Positions 1 through 6,441 of a stretch of DNA of 12,076 bases are shown here, in pieces (within the stretch, counting starts at the first letter, position 1; each line of letters starts with the position of its first letter). The position numbers and the translations under genes are program-made. Location: NCBI GenBank assembly GCA_902463875.1, contig CABQHR010000034.1:1-12076 (forward strand), read 5' to 3'. Source of the stretch: an uncultured Collinsella sp. (GTDB lineage Bacteria > Actinomycetota > Coriobacteriia > Coriobacteriales > Coriobacteriaceae). The notes beneath the pieces were generated by a model. That model saw only the letters and a program-made list of their open reading frames with translations, made no database searches and had not been told where the DNA came from.

Positions 1-1767
1 TGAGTATCCGAGGCGCTCTCGCTTGTCTTCGGTAATGACGCCTTGACGCGCCTGAAGCGTCTCAAGGTTGGTTTTCCACTGCTCGGCGGAAACGTTCCTG
101 TCGATGGCGCCGGCATAGCTGGCCGAGGAGTCCAGCCTTGCATGCTCTCTGCAGTCTTCGAGTTGGTTGATGAGATTGCGCTTATCCTCTTCGAGCTCGG
201 CTTCTCGCTGTGCTTTCTTTTGTTCGAGGTCGGTTTTCTTATCGGCAATTTCTTCTTCGGTTATGCAGACAATTTCTTGTAGGAGCGATTCCGACCTGCT
301 GCATTTGTTGTAGGCAGAGTACCGCTCGGCAAACAGCCGTATTTCATTTTCGATACAAAAGAGTCCGCTGTTGGCAAGAAGGAGGTCCTTGCAAGCTTCG
401 GATTCGCGGTTGGTTCTGCGCGAAATCTGTCCCGGAAGGATGTCGTAGCGGTAGAGCGTTTTGTAGAAGCGGCTTGTTGGATCGGTGTATTTACGCTGCT
501 GGTCTTCGAATTTTTCGGCATAGTTGTCGCTTATAAACTCGCTGGAGTTCTTTGAGCCTAGGCCGAGGATGGAAGAAACAAAGTAGATACCTTGACCATA
601 GAGGCTGGATGGAATGGACTGACGCATGATGTCCGAGACTCGTTCGTCGTCGAACCCGCCTTTGGGAAGGTCGGCGGAATCGGCCTTGTTAACCACAATC
701 ATGGTAAAACGCTCGTCAATTGCGGGAATCTGCTCTATTTCGTTAGAGAGGTTCTTGTTGTCCTTCGTGTCGAGCGAGCTGTACTCCGCAACGAAAATGG
801 GAAGGCCATTCGAGAGGCCCTCCATTGCCTGTTTGAGCACTCGGGCGTGATCGGCGTTGGAGTCGGAGTTTGAGCCCGGGGTGTCAAAGATGACAAACTC
901 CCTGTCATGGGGCCACGGGTCGGTATCGCTAAAGGGGACTTCGATTCTGATCAGATCGGAGATGGTCCGGTTGTCTTCATCGGCATGGTATGAGTTAAGA
1001 ACCTTGAGGGCACTGTTCATGTGGGAGGCCATGCCGGGCATGGAGTCGGCGACTTTGGCCGCGATCTTGTCGTATAGGGGCTCCCCCACAAGCTCTTTGT
1101 TTTCCATGAGGCCATCAAGGTCAAAGCGCAGCAAGAATCGCCTGTTGCCACAGGAGAATTGAACCATCGCGCGATCTCGGTCTTTTGAACGTTTGATTTG
1201 AAATATGCGGGCCGTTACAGGCTCGTCGCCGCTGGGAAGGATCTCCATGCCAATGAGGGCGTTGATGAGCGTCGATTTGCCTGCACTATAGCTGCCGAGC
1301 ACACACAGCGGGATGATGTCGCTCGAGACATCGGTGAACTTCCTAATTTGCTCAGAGACTTTTGTTCGCTCGGAGACTGCTTCGTCTACAAGCCCCTGGA
1401 TTTCTCTGAAGACTTCGACAATTTCCGGCAAGACGTCACGGGCGTTTGATAGATAGCGCTCGTCTCGTATGACCTCGTATATGTTGGCACGTGGCCCTTC
1501 GGTGCAGATGGCGAGCAACTCCTGCCATTCGTCGTCTGCTCCTTCAAAATGCAATTCAATTTTGTCGCCACCGCCAAACTCTTTGGCGAGGATGTCGATG
1601 ATCTCTTCGGCCTTAAAGGGGAAGAATCCTTTAACGATTTTCGTGCTATGGAGCGCGCTGTTGGGATTTGTGGAGGTTGTTATTTCTTGCCAGCCGTTAT
1701 CCCATCGGAAGAACCGGACAATTTCTTGATATGGATTGCTGACGATCTTGATTTTAATGTCTGCCAT
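1..1767 (-). CDS. Dynamin-family large GTPase, C-terminus beyond left edge
   Basis: Translation from ATG at 1767 stays open for 589 codons to base 1, so the 3' end is missing. All G motifs of a dynamin-like GTPase are visible: P-loop GSYSAGKS at residues 158-165, candidate switch I Thr185 in PVTARIF, DTPG at 295-298 and NKAD at 360-363. About 150 residues precede the GTPase domain and hold no motif I can name. Residues about 500-545 are rich in Glu, Lys, Gln and Leu and probably form a coiled coil, as expected for a dynamin stalk. No signal peptide is seen. The ribosome site AAAGG (1778-1782 on this strand) lies 10 bases before the ATG. Bacterial dynamin-like proteins bind and remodel membranes, and some take part in stress or phage defence; which applies here cannot be told. 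GC content is lower than in the neighbours, which suggests an accessory gene. The GTPase assignment is firm; the cellular role is unknown. Confidence 0.88.
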   Translation of the reverse strand, partial: MADIKIKIVSNPYQEIVRFFRWDNGWQEITTSTNPNSALHSTKIVKGFFPFKAEEIIDILAKEFGGGDKIELHFEGADDEWQELLAICTEGPRANIYEVIRDERYLSNARDVLPEIVEVFREIQGLVDEAVSERTKVSEQIRKFTDVSSDIIPLCVLGSYSAGKSTLINALIGMEILPSGDEPVTARIFQIKRSKDRDRAMVQFSCGNRRFLLRFDLDGLMENKELVGEPLYDKIAAKVADSMPGMASHMNSALKVLNSYHADEDNRTISDLIRIEVPFSDTDPWPHDREFVIFDTPGSNSDSNADHARVLKQAMEGLSNGLPIFVAEYSSLDTKDNKNLSNEIEQIPAIDERFTMIVVNKADSADLPKGGFDDERVSDIMRQSIPSSLYGQGIYFVSSILGLGSKNSSEFISDNYAEKFEDQQRKYTDPTSRFYKTLYRYDILPGQISRRTNRESEACKDLLLANSGLFCIENEIRLFAERYSAYNKCSRSESLLQEIVCITEEEIADKKTDLEQKKAQREAELEEDKRNLINQLEDCREHARLDSSASYAGAIDRNVSAEQWKTNLETLQARQGVITEDKRERLGYS

Positions 1768-1962
1768 CGTTCAACTACCTTTAGTAGATCAGGTGCGGGA
1801 ATATACCGCCTTTATCATAGGGTAGCCGCCCGTGCGGACACCCCTCTATTCGCTCAGCGGCAATCTCGGCAGTACCATTTATTTGGCAAGATCCTCGCCA
1901 TCACCGTGCTGTTTCCAGCCATCCGTCGCGCAAAGCTTGTCGCCTAATCACGTTCCCTCATC

Positions 1963-2029
1963 AGTTGCGGTGGAATAGTTCCTGTTTAAGGCATTTGAAG
2001 GCCCAAGCAGGAACTATTCCACCGCAACT
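1963..2029. repeat. Perfect 22-bp inverted repeat forming a long hairpin
   Basis: The left arm 1963-1984 (begins AGTTGCGGTGG) is the exact reverse complement of the right arm 2008-2029. The 23-base spacer can add a few more pairs (T1986-A2006, T1987-A2005). The flanking genes both point away from it, so it does not terminate either one. It also lies upstream of the best -10-like box for the GH13 gene. A dispersed intergenic palindrome (REP- or MITE-like) is the best reading; a regulator-binding site is possible. Confidence 0.9.
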
Positions 2030-2059
2030 AATTTTGGGGGAGGGGATGCGCGGCGGGCA

Positions 2060-2095
2060 TACAATGGATGTCGTTGTGTTGAGCTTACCGGGAGG
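2060..2095 (+). promoter_or_regulatory. Possible -10 box and ribosome site of the GH13 gene
   Basis: TACAAT at 2060-2065 is a good -10 match, but the only -35 candidate, TTGGGG at 2034-2039, is 20 bases away and weak. The ribosome site GGGAGG at 2090-2095 lies 5 bases before the ATG and clearly supports that start. The promoter itself is tentative. Confidence 0.4.
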
Positions 2096-2100
2096 TTGCT

Positions 2101-3477
2101 ATGTGGGCATACGAGACGACGTTCTATCAGATCTATCCGCTGGGCTTTTGCGATGCTCCGCGCGAAAACGCCGCGCCCGTTGCCGAGGATGAGCTTGCCC
2201 AAGCCGTCGATGCTGCAGCCAACCCCGATGCCCCCATCATGAAGATTGCCCAATGGGTCGACTACCTGCAGGAACTCGGCATCGGTGCCGTGCTCATCAA
2301 CCCGCCGCTTGAATCCGACAGCCATGGCTACGATACGCGCAGCTTGCGCCACATCGACCGTCGCCTGGGTGGGGATGCCGACTTTGCCGCCGTGTGCGAG
2401 ACACTGCACGCTCATGGCATCCGCGTGGTGCTCGATGCCGTCTTCAACCACGTCGGTCGCGGCTTTTGGGCCTTCCGCGATGTGCAGGAGCGCAAGTGGG
2501 ATTCGCCCTATAAGGACTGGTTCCACATTAGCTTTGACGGCGACTCGTGCTACGGCGACGGCTTTTGGTACGAGGGCTGGGAGGGCCATTTTGAGCTCGT
2601 GAAGCTCAACCTACAAAATCCTGCCGTGGTTGATTACCTGCTTGAATCCGTGCGCCGCTGGGCCGAGGTCTTTGGTGTCGATGGCCTGCGCCTAGACGTC
2701 GCCTACATGCTCGACCGCGACTTTATGCGCCGCCTGCACGCTTTTACCCGCGAGCTCAAGCCCGACTTTATCCTGATCGGCGAGACACTCCACGGCGACT
2801 ACAACCAGATCGTCAACGACGAGATGCTCGACTCCTGCACCAACTACGAGTGCTACAAGGGCCTGTACTCCAGCTTTAACTCGGTCAACATGTTCGAGAT
2901 TGCCCATTCGCTGCATCGCCAGTTTGGCGGCGATCCGTGGTGCATCTACCGCGGCAAACACCTGCTGTCGTTTGTCGACAACCACGACGTGCCGCGCCTG
3001 GCGAGCATTCTCACCGACAAGTCGTGCCTGCGTCCCGCCTATGGCATGCTCTTTGGCATGCCGGGCATTCCGTGTGTCTACTATGGCAGCGAGTGGGGGA
3101 TTGCTGGCGAAAAGGGCGGCCCCGATGGCGACTGGGCGCTGCGCCCTGCGCTCGATGAGCCTGCGCCCAACGAGCTGACGGCGTTCATCACGCAGCTTGC
3201 GCACCTTCGCTCGGCCGACAATGCGGCGGCCCGTGCTCTCAACTATGGTGCCTATCGCAACGTGGTGATCCAGAACAAGCAGCTGCTGTTCGAGCGCGCC
3301 TGCGACGACGCGACGGTGCTCGTGGCGGTCAATGCCGTGAACGAGCCCTATACCTTTGGAGCCGGTGAGCTCAACGGCTCTTTTGCCGACCTACTTGCCG
3401 ACGGCGCGCCTACAGTCGAGCTAGCGGGTGCCCTTGAGCTTGCACCCTACGAGGTGCGCTATCTGTTGAGGGCCTAG
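2101..3477 (+). CDS. GH13 (alpha-amylase family) glucan hydrolase, cyclomaltodextrinase/neopullulanase-like
   Basis: This 458-residue protein has the four conserved regions of GH13: DAVFNH at 112-117, GLRLDVA at 195-201 with nucleophile Asp199, GETLHG at 227-232 with acid/base Glu228, and VDNHD at 292-296 with the transition-state Asp296. LVKLN at 166-170 resembles the MPKLN fifth region of neopullulanases and cyclomaltodextrinases. Such enzymes hydrolyse alpha-1,4 (sometimes alpha-1,6) bonds in maltodextrins or cyclodextrins. There is no signal peptide, so it should act in the cytoplasm on imported oligosaccharides. The usual N-terminal starch-binding domain of that subfamily is absent: the barrel begins at about residue 5 (TTFYQIYPLGF). 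A short C-terminal beta domain follows residue 375 or so. The stop is 3 bases from the next gene. Family is firm; exact substrate is inferred. Confidence 0.9.
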   Translation: MWAYETTFYQIYPLGFCDAPRENAAPVAEDELAQAVDAAANPDAPIMKIAQWVDYLQELGIGAVLINPPLESDSHGYDTRSLRHIDRRLGGDADFAAVCETLHAHGIRVVLDAVFNHVGRGFWAFRDVQERKWDSPYKDWFHISFDGDSCYGDGFWYEGWEGHFELVKLNLQNPAVVDYLLESVRRWAEVFGVDGLRLDVAYMLDRDFMRRLHAFTRELKPDFILIGETLHGDYNQIVNDEMLDSCTNYECYKGLYSSFNSVNMFEIAHSLHRQFGGDPWCIYRGKHLLSFVDNHDVPRLASILTDKSCLRPAYGMLFGMPGIPCVYYGSEWGIAGEKGGPDGDWALRPALDEPAPNELTAFITQLAHLRSADNAAARALNYGAYRNVVIQNKQLLFERACDDATVLVAVNAVNEPYTFGAGELNGSFADLLADGAPTVELAGALELAPYEVRYLLRA

Positions 3478-3480
3478 GCC

Positions 3481-4044
3481 ATGGCTGCGTCCGACGAGGG
3501 CTATCAACATATTGAGCATGGGTTTGAACCCGTGTTTGACGAACGCTCGCGCGTTTTGGTGCTCGGATCGTTTCCCTCGGTGCTTTCGCGCGCCAACGCC
3601 TTTTATTACGGCAACCCTCAGAATCGCTTTTGGCGTGTGATGGCCGCGTGCCTCGGTGTGCCCGTGCCGCCCAACGAGGGAGACTCTTTGGCGAGCGGCG
3701 AGCCCGCGACGCTCGACGCCTCGGTTGCTGCCAAGCGGGTTATGCTGCTCAACGGCGGTGTGGCCCTGTGGGACGTGATCGAGAGCTGTGACATCAAGGG
3801 CTCAAGTGACGCGAGCATCAAAAACGTCGTTCCGGCGCATGTCGAGCGCATTGCCGGCACAGCTCCCATTGAGCAGGTGATATGCAACGGTGGTACAGCT
3901 GGCCGGCTCTACAAGCGCTATCTACAAGAACGCACCGGGCTGCCTGCCATCGTCCTGCCCTCGACAAGTCCCGCCAATGCCGCCTGGCGCCTGGAGCGTC
4001 TTGTTGAGCGTTGGCACGAAGCCGTTGACTGGGCCGTTATTTAA
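3481..4044 (+). CDS. DNA-deoxyinosine (hypoxanthine) glycosylase, UDG superfamily family 6 type
   Basis: The 187-residue protein belongs to the uracil-DNA glycosylase superfamily. The substrate-pocket motif GSFPS (29-33), the stretch YYGNPQNRFW (42-51) and the late motif LPSTSPAN (159-166) are the pattern I associate with family 6 hypoxanthine-DNA glycosylases. These remove deaminated adenine from DNA and start base-excision repair. A G/U mismatch-specific (MUG-like) enzyme is the main alternative. Length fits a single-domain glycosylase. The start is only 3 bases after the GH13 stop, and its ribosome site (GAGGG, 3468-3472) lies inside the end of that gene, so translation is probably coupled. 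The 3' end faces the next gene with 1 base between them and no terminator is visible. Confidence 0.78.
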   Translation: MAASDEGYQHIEHGFEPVFDERSRVLVLGSFPSVLSRANAFYYGNPQNRFWRVMAACLGVPVPPNEGDSLASGEPATLDASVAAKRVMLLNGGVALWDVIESCDIKGSSDASIKNVVPAHVERIAGTAPIEQVICNGGTAGRLYKRYLQERTGLPAIVLPSTSPANAAWRLERLVERWHEAVDWAVI

Positions 4045-4045
4045 T

Positions 4046-4708
4046 TTAGATTTTTGTTTGAGCGTGGGTGCCCAGACGTTTTAGAACGCCTCGCCAGATC
4101 GGCGCGGGCACGGCTGGCTCGGCGCAAACCATGCCGTCGGCGTCGACGTTGGCGGCATTGCCACCGCCAAGTCGCTGTGCATGCTTGACGGAGCAGCCCA
4201 TGCGCACAGCGCCCACAAGCTTATCCATCGCTTCCGAAAACGGTCGCCGCAAGAGTCCCATGCGCGGGGAGCGACGAAGCGCCGCAATGCCGCTGCCGGC
4301 GCAGATGGCAACGCCGCCACACCACAATTGGTCATGGCGCTCACATGCCTTGTGCAGGCGAACGGCGGCCCCACGCGCCTGCTCAGTGCCCTCTTGTGCG
4401 GCTCGAATCGCGGCATAGACGCGCGTTCCCGTACCGCCAAAGCGCTCAAGCGTCTGCTCGATAGCTGTCAACGTCTCATCGTCAGCCACATCTTCAATGG
4501 CCAGCACGATGCCATCGGCAACGCTGCCGGCGTCATTTGCCTTCAAGTCGACTGGGAGGGGGAGTGTAGTGCCGGAAAGCTGTGCATAGGCGGCGATGGC
4601 ATCCTGCAGGTCCCAAAGCAAAAACTCAAGATCGGCGCTATTGGGAATGCTGATATACGCAATGGTTTGCAGCGTTTTTGGTACATCGCCGCGCGCGGTC
4701 GTCTCCAT
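4046..4708 (-). CDS. Conserved hypothetical protein, possibly flavodoxin-fold
   Basis: The 220-residue protein starts at an ATG with a strong ribosome site (AAAGGAG at about 4714-4720, 5 bases away), which supports this strand over the overlapping plus-strand reading. I cannot assign it firmly. The middle alternates strand-like and helical stretches (GIVLAIEDVAD, TRVYAAIRAA), and residues 128-141 (LWCGGVAICAGSGI) followed by RMG resemble the C-terminal half of flavodoxin-like NAD(P)H oxidoreductases. The FMN-phosphate loop of true flavodoxins is not present at the N-terminus; the first strand leads into ISIPNSADLEF instead. It may be a relative that has lost cofactor binding. There is no signal peptide or membrane segment. 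It converges with the glycosylase gene and diverges from the aminotransferase gene. Confidence 0.72.
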   Translation of the reverse strand: METTARGDVPKTLQTIAYISIPNSADLEFLLWDLQDAIAAYAQLSGTTLPLPVDLKANDAGSVADGIVLAIEDVADDETLTAIEQTLERFGGTGTRVYAAIRAAQEGTEQARGAAVRLHKACERHDQLWCGGVAICAGSGIAALRRSPRMGLLRRPFSEAMDKLVGAVRMGCSVKHAQRLGGGNAANVDADGMVCAEPAVPAPIWRGVLKRLGTHAQTKI

Positions 4709-4801
4709 GCCATCTCCTTTCCGGCTCGTTTCCGTTTAGGTTACACCGTCTGGTGGCGCCCCGCCGCGCTATCCTAGTGCAACCCTTACGAAAGGAACGC
4801 C
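4709..4801. promoter_or_regulatory. Divergent promoter region, 93 bases
   Basis: This gap must supply the start signals for both the minus-strand hypothetical gene and the aminotransferase. TATCCT at 4770-4775 is a possible -10 box for the aminotransferase, 26 bases before the ATG, without a clear -35 box. No convincing promoter is seen for the other gene. Confidence 0.3.
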
Positions 4802-5938
4802 ATGCGTCTGTCCATGAATACCTCGCTTGCCACGCTTAAGCCCTCCGGCATCCGTCGGATTAACGCGCTCGCCGCCCAGCACCCGGGGTGCATTGCGCTT
4901 GCGCTCGGTGAGCCCGATTTTCCCACGCCCGATGTGGTTAGCGCCGAGGTGACTGCTTCGTTGGACCGCGGCGACACGCACTATCCGCCCAACAACGGTC
5001 GCCCCGCCCTGCGCGAGGCACTGTCCGAATATATGGGTGACGCGGGTCTGGCGTTTTCCGCCGATGAGGTCATCCTGACCGACGGCGCGACCGAGGCCCT
5101 GTCGGCAACATTCATGGCTATGCTCAACCCCGGCGACGAGGTTATTATCCCCACGCCGGCCTTTGGCCTGTACGAGAGCATTGTCGTGGCCAATCACGCC
5201 AAAGCGGTCTTTTTGGATACGGAGCCTGCGCAATTCCAGATTGACGAGGAAGCGCTTCGCGCCTGTGTGACCCCGGCGACCAAGGCCATCGTTATCTGCT
5301 CGCCCAACAATCCCACGGGCTGCATTCTCAACGCGGCATCGCTCGACGCCGTGGCGCGCGTAGCGGAGCAGGCGGGCATCTACGTAGTCTGCGACGACGT
5401 CTACAACCGCCTGGTCTACGTTGACGGCTACGAGCGCTTCGCCCACCGCCACCCAGAACTGCGCGAGCAGACGGTCGTCATCGAGAGCTTCTCCAAGCCC
5501 TGGGCCATGACGGGCTGGCGCCTGGGCTGGCTCGCAGCCTCGGCCCCGGTGATCGCCGAGATCGCAAAGGCCCACCAATACTTGGTGTCGAGCGCCGTCT
5601 CCTTCGAAATGGACGCCGCAGCCCGAGCCCTCACCGTCGACCCCACCCCCATGCTCGAAGTCTACCGAGCCCGCCGCAAACGAGTTCTTACAGCCCTCAA
5701 CAACATGGGCCTCGACGCAGTAGAGCCCGCAGGAGCCTTCTACGCCTTCCCGAGCATCAAACAATTCGGCCTAACCAGCGAAGACTTCTGCATCAAAGCC
5801 ATCAAAGAGGCAAACGTAGCCCTAGTTCCCGGAAACTGCTTCGGAACCGAAGGCCACGTCCGCCTCAGCTACTGCGTCTCCGACAAAGACTTGGACGAAG
5901 GCTTAACCCGCCTCTCCACCTTCGTTTCAACCTTGTAG
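4802..5938 (+). CDS. Class I/II PLP-dependent aminotransferase (aspartate aminotransferase-like)
   Basis: The 378-residue length is typical for fold-type I aminotransferases. Key residues are visible: LGEPDF at 35-40, SPNNPTG at 167-173 with cofactor-contacting Asn170, DDVY at 198-201 with the pyridine-binding Asp198 and Tyr201, SFSKPWAMTGWR at 229-240 with Schiff-base Lys232, and HVRLSY at 352-357 with the carboxylate-binding Arg354. It should transfer amino groups between an amino acid and a 2-oxo acid in the cytoplasm. Donor specificity (aspartate, aromatic, alanine or other) cannot be read from sequence alone. The ribosome site AAAGGA (4791-4796) is 5 bases before the ATG. From about base 5580 to the stop the codons change to A- and C-ending types, including CGA, GGA and CTA, unlike the first two thirds, while all motifs stay intact. 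Confidence 0.92.
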   Translation: MRLSMNTSLATLKPSGIRRINALAAQHPGCIALALGEPDFPTPDVVSAEVTASLDRGDTHYPPNNGRPALREALSEYMGDAGLAFSADEVILTDGATEALSATFMAMLNPGDEVIIPTPAFGLYESIVVANHAKAVFLDTEPAQFQIDEEALRACVTPATKAIVICSPNNPTGCILNAASLDAVARVAEQAGIYVVCDDVYNRLVYVDGYERFAHRHPELREQTVVIESFSKPWAMTGWRLGWLAASAPVIAEIAKAHQYLVSSAVSFEMDAAARALTVDPTPMLEVYRARRKRVLTALNNMGLDAVEPAGAFYAFPSIKQFGLTSEDFCIKAIKEANVALVPGNCFGTEGHVRLSYCVSDKDLDEGLTRLSTFVSTL

Positions 5939-5961
5939 TCCAACGGGACCCAACCCATCAG

Positions 5962-5988
5962 CCCACCGACATAAGGGTTATGTGTGGG
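5962..5988. other. Hairpin after the aminotransferase gene, possible weak terminator
   Basis: CCCAC (5962-5966) pairs with GTGGG (5984-5988), and ACATAA (5969-5974) pairs with TTATGT (5978-5983) around a GGG loop, with a 2-base bulge. It starts 24 bases after the aminotransferase stop. No T-tract follows, so a classical intrinsic terminator is not shown. Confidence 0.4.
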
Positions 5989-5997
5989 GTGCGCCGC

Positions 5998-6200
5998 TCA
6001 ACGGGCGCGAGGATTTGCAGCAAAGTTACCGTAGCTCCGGTCCGAGGGGACGGGTCGAGATTTTCGTAGATTCCGCACGAGCCGAAGAGCACTTAATGTG
6101 CTCTTCGTGCGAGCCAGGACTTGACCGAGCGAAAATCTCGACCCGTCCCCTCGGACCGGAGCGTATGCAGGGTTTGTGGACGAATCCTCGCGCCCGTTGA
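5998..6200. repeat. 203-bp nested inverted repeat (large palindromic element)
   Basis: Three sets of arms share nearly one centre at about 6096-6099. The outer arms 5998-6015 and 6183-6200 match over 18 bp (TCAACGGGCGCGAGGATT and its complement). The middle arms 6034-6066 and 6130-6162 match perfectly over 33 bp. The inner arms 6083-6092 and 6098-6107 match over 10 bp around a 5-base loop. Internal loops of 16-22 bases separate the sets. Short open frames on both strands give related peptides simply because of the symmetry, so no gene is called. No clear target-site duplication flanks it. It could be a MITE- or REP-like dispersed element or a strong transcription barrier behind the aminotransferase. 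Confidence 0.92.
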
Positions 6201-6225
6201 CCGACGCCGGGGTCCCCGCCATAAT
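6197..6225 (+). promoter_or_regulatory. Promoter of the rplJ-rplL operon
   Basis: TTGACC at 6197-6202 and CATAAT at 6220-6225 are separated by exactly 17 bases, a strong vegetative (SigA-type) promoter. Transcription would start at about 6232, just ahead of the L10 leader. The first four bases of the -35 box are the last four bases of the large inverted repeat. Confidence 0.75.
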
Positions 6226-6239
6226 ACTTTCGGTTCACG

Positions 6240-6322
6240 CACGAATCCGCTGCCAGAGACAGCCGGTGCAAACGGGCATCGCCCGCGAGCTTAATGGGAC
6301 ATCCCGCCAGCCGAGGTGGTCG
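6240..6322 (+). promoter_or_regulatory. Ribosomal protein L10 leader RNA
   Basis: The stretch has the look of the L10 leader found upstream of rplJ: a GCTGCC AGAGAC AGCCGG kink-turn-like segment (6249-6265), a CGGGC-ATC-GCCCG hairpin (6273-6285), then TTAATGGGA and a CCGAGG segment (6311-6316). The L10-(L12)n complex is known to bind such leaders and repress its own operon. Position between the promoter and the attenuator fits this role. Exact borders are uncertain. Confidence 0.72.
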
Positions 6323-6339
6323 AGTAGATATGTCTTCTC

Positions 6340-6376
6340 GCCCCCGTCGCTCATGCAGCGCGGGGGCTTTCTTTTT
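6340..6376 (+). terminator. Intrinsic attenuator in the rplJ leader
   Basis: GCCCCCG (6340-6346) pairs with CGGGGGC (6361-6367), and CGCT (6348-6351) pairs with AGCG (6357-6360), followed by TTTCTTTTT (6368-6376). It lies after the L10 leader and 66 bases before rplJ, so it most likely stops transcription when L10 is in excess. Confidence 0.8.
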
Positions 6377-6441
6377 GGACATGCCCCCGTCACGTCCTTG
6401 TGGCGGACCGTGCCCGGAAAGAATTCGAGGAGGTGTAATTC

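Larger units (their letters stand above)
1768..2100. other. Divergent intergenic region, 333 bases
   Basis: It lies between the start of the dynamin-like gene and the start of the GH13 gene, so both are transcribed away from it. It holds a perfect 22-bp inverted repeat (listed separately). Minus-strand -10-like boxes TATATT (1800-1805) and TATGAT (1814-1819) may serve the dynamin-like gene, but neither has a convincing -35 box. On the minus strand, 1879-1947 is a short open stretch ending in DGWKQHGDGEDLAK and a stop. It reads like the tail of a protein but has no start codon and a stop just upstream, so it may be a remnant or chance. I see no intact gene here. Confidence 0.6.

Noticed and set aside
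1963..2029. Reading the 22-bp hairpin as an intrinsic terminator
   Set aside because: No gene ends toward it and no T-tract follows either arm.
4181..4777. A 198-codon open frame on the plus strand
   Set aside because: The opposing minus-strand gene has a strong ribosome site, fits the convergent and divergent layout, and gives a more natural protein.
4769..5764. A 331-codon open frame on the minus strand
   Set aside because: It is antisense to the aminotransferase gene and has no recognisable motifs.
5982..6382. Several short open frames on both strands across the large palindrome
   Set aside because: They mirror each other because of the inverted repeat, and none has a convincing ribosome site or homology.
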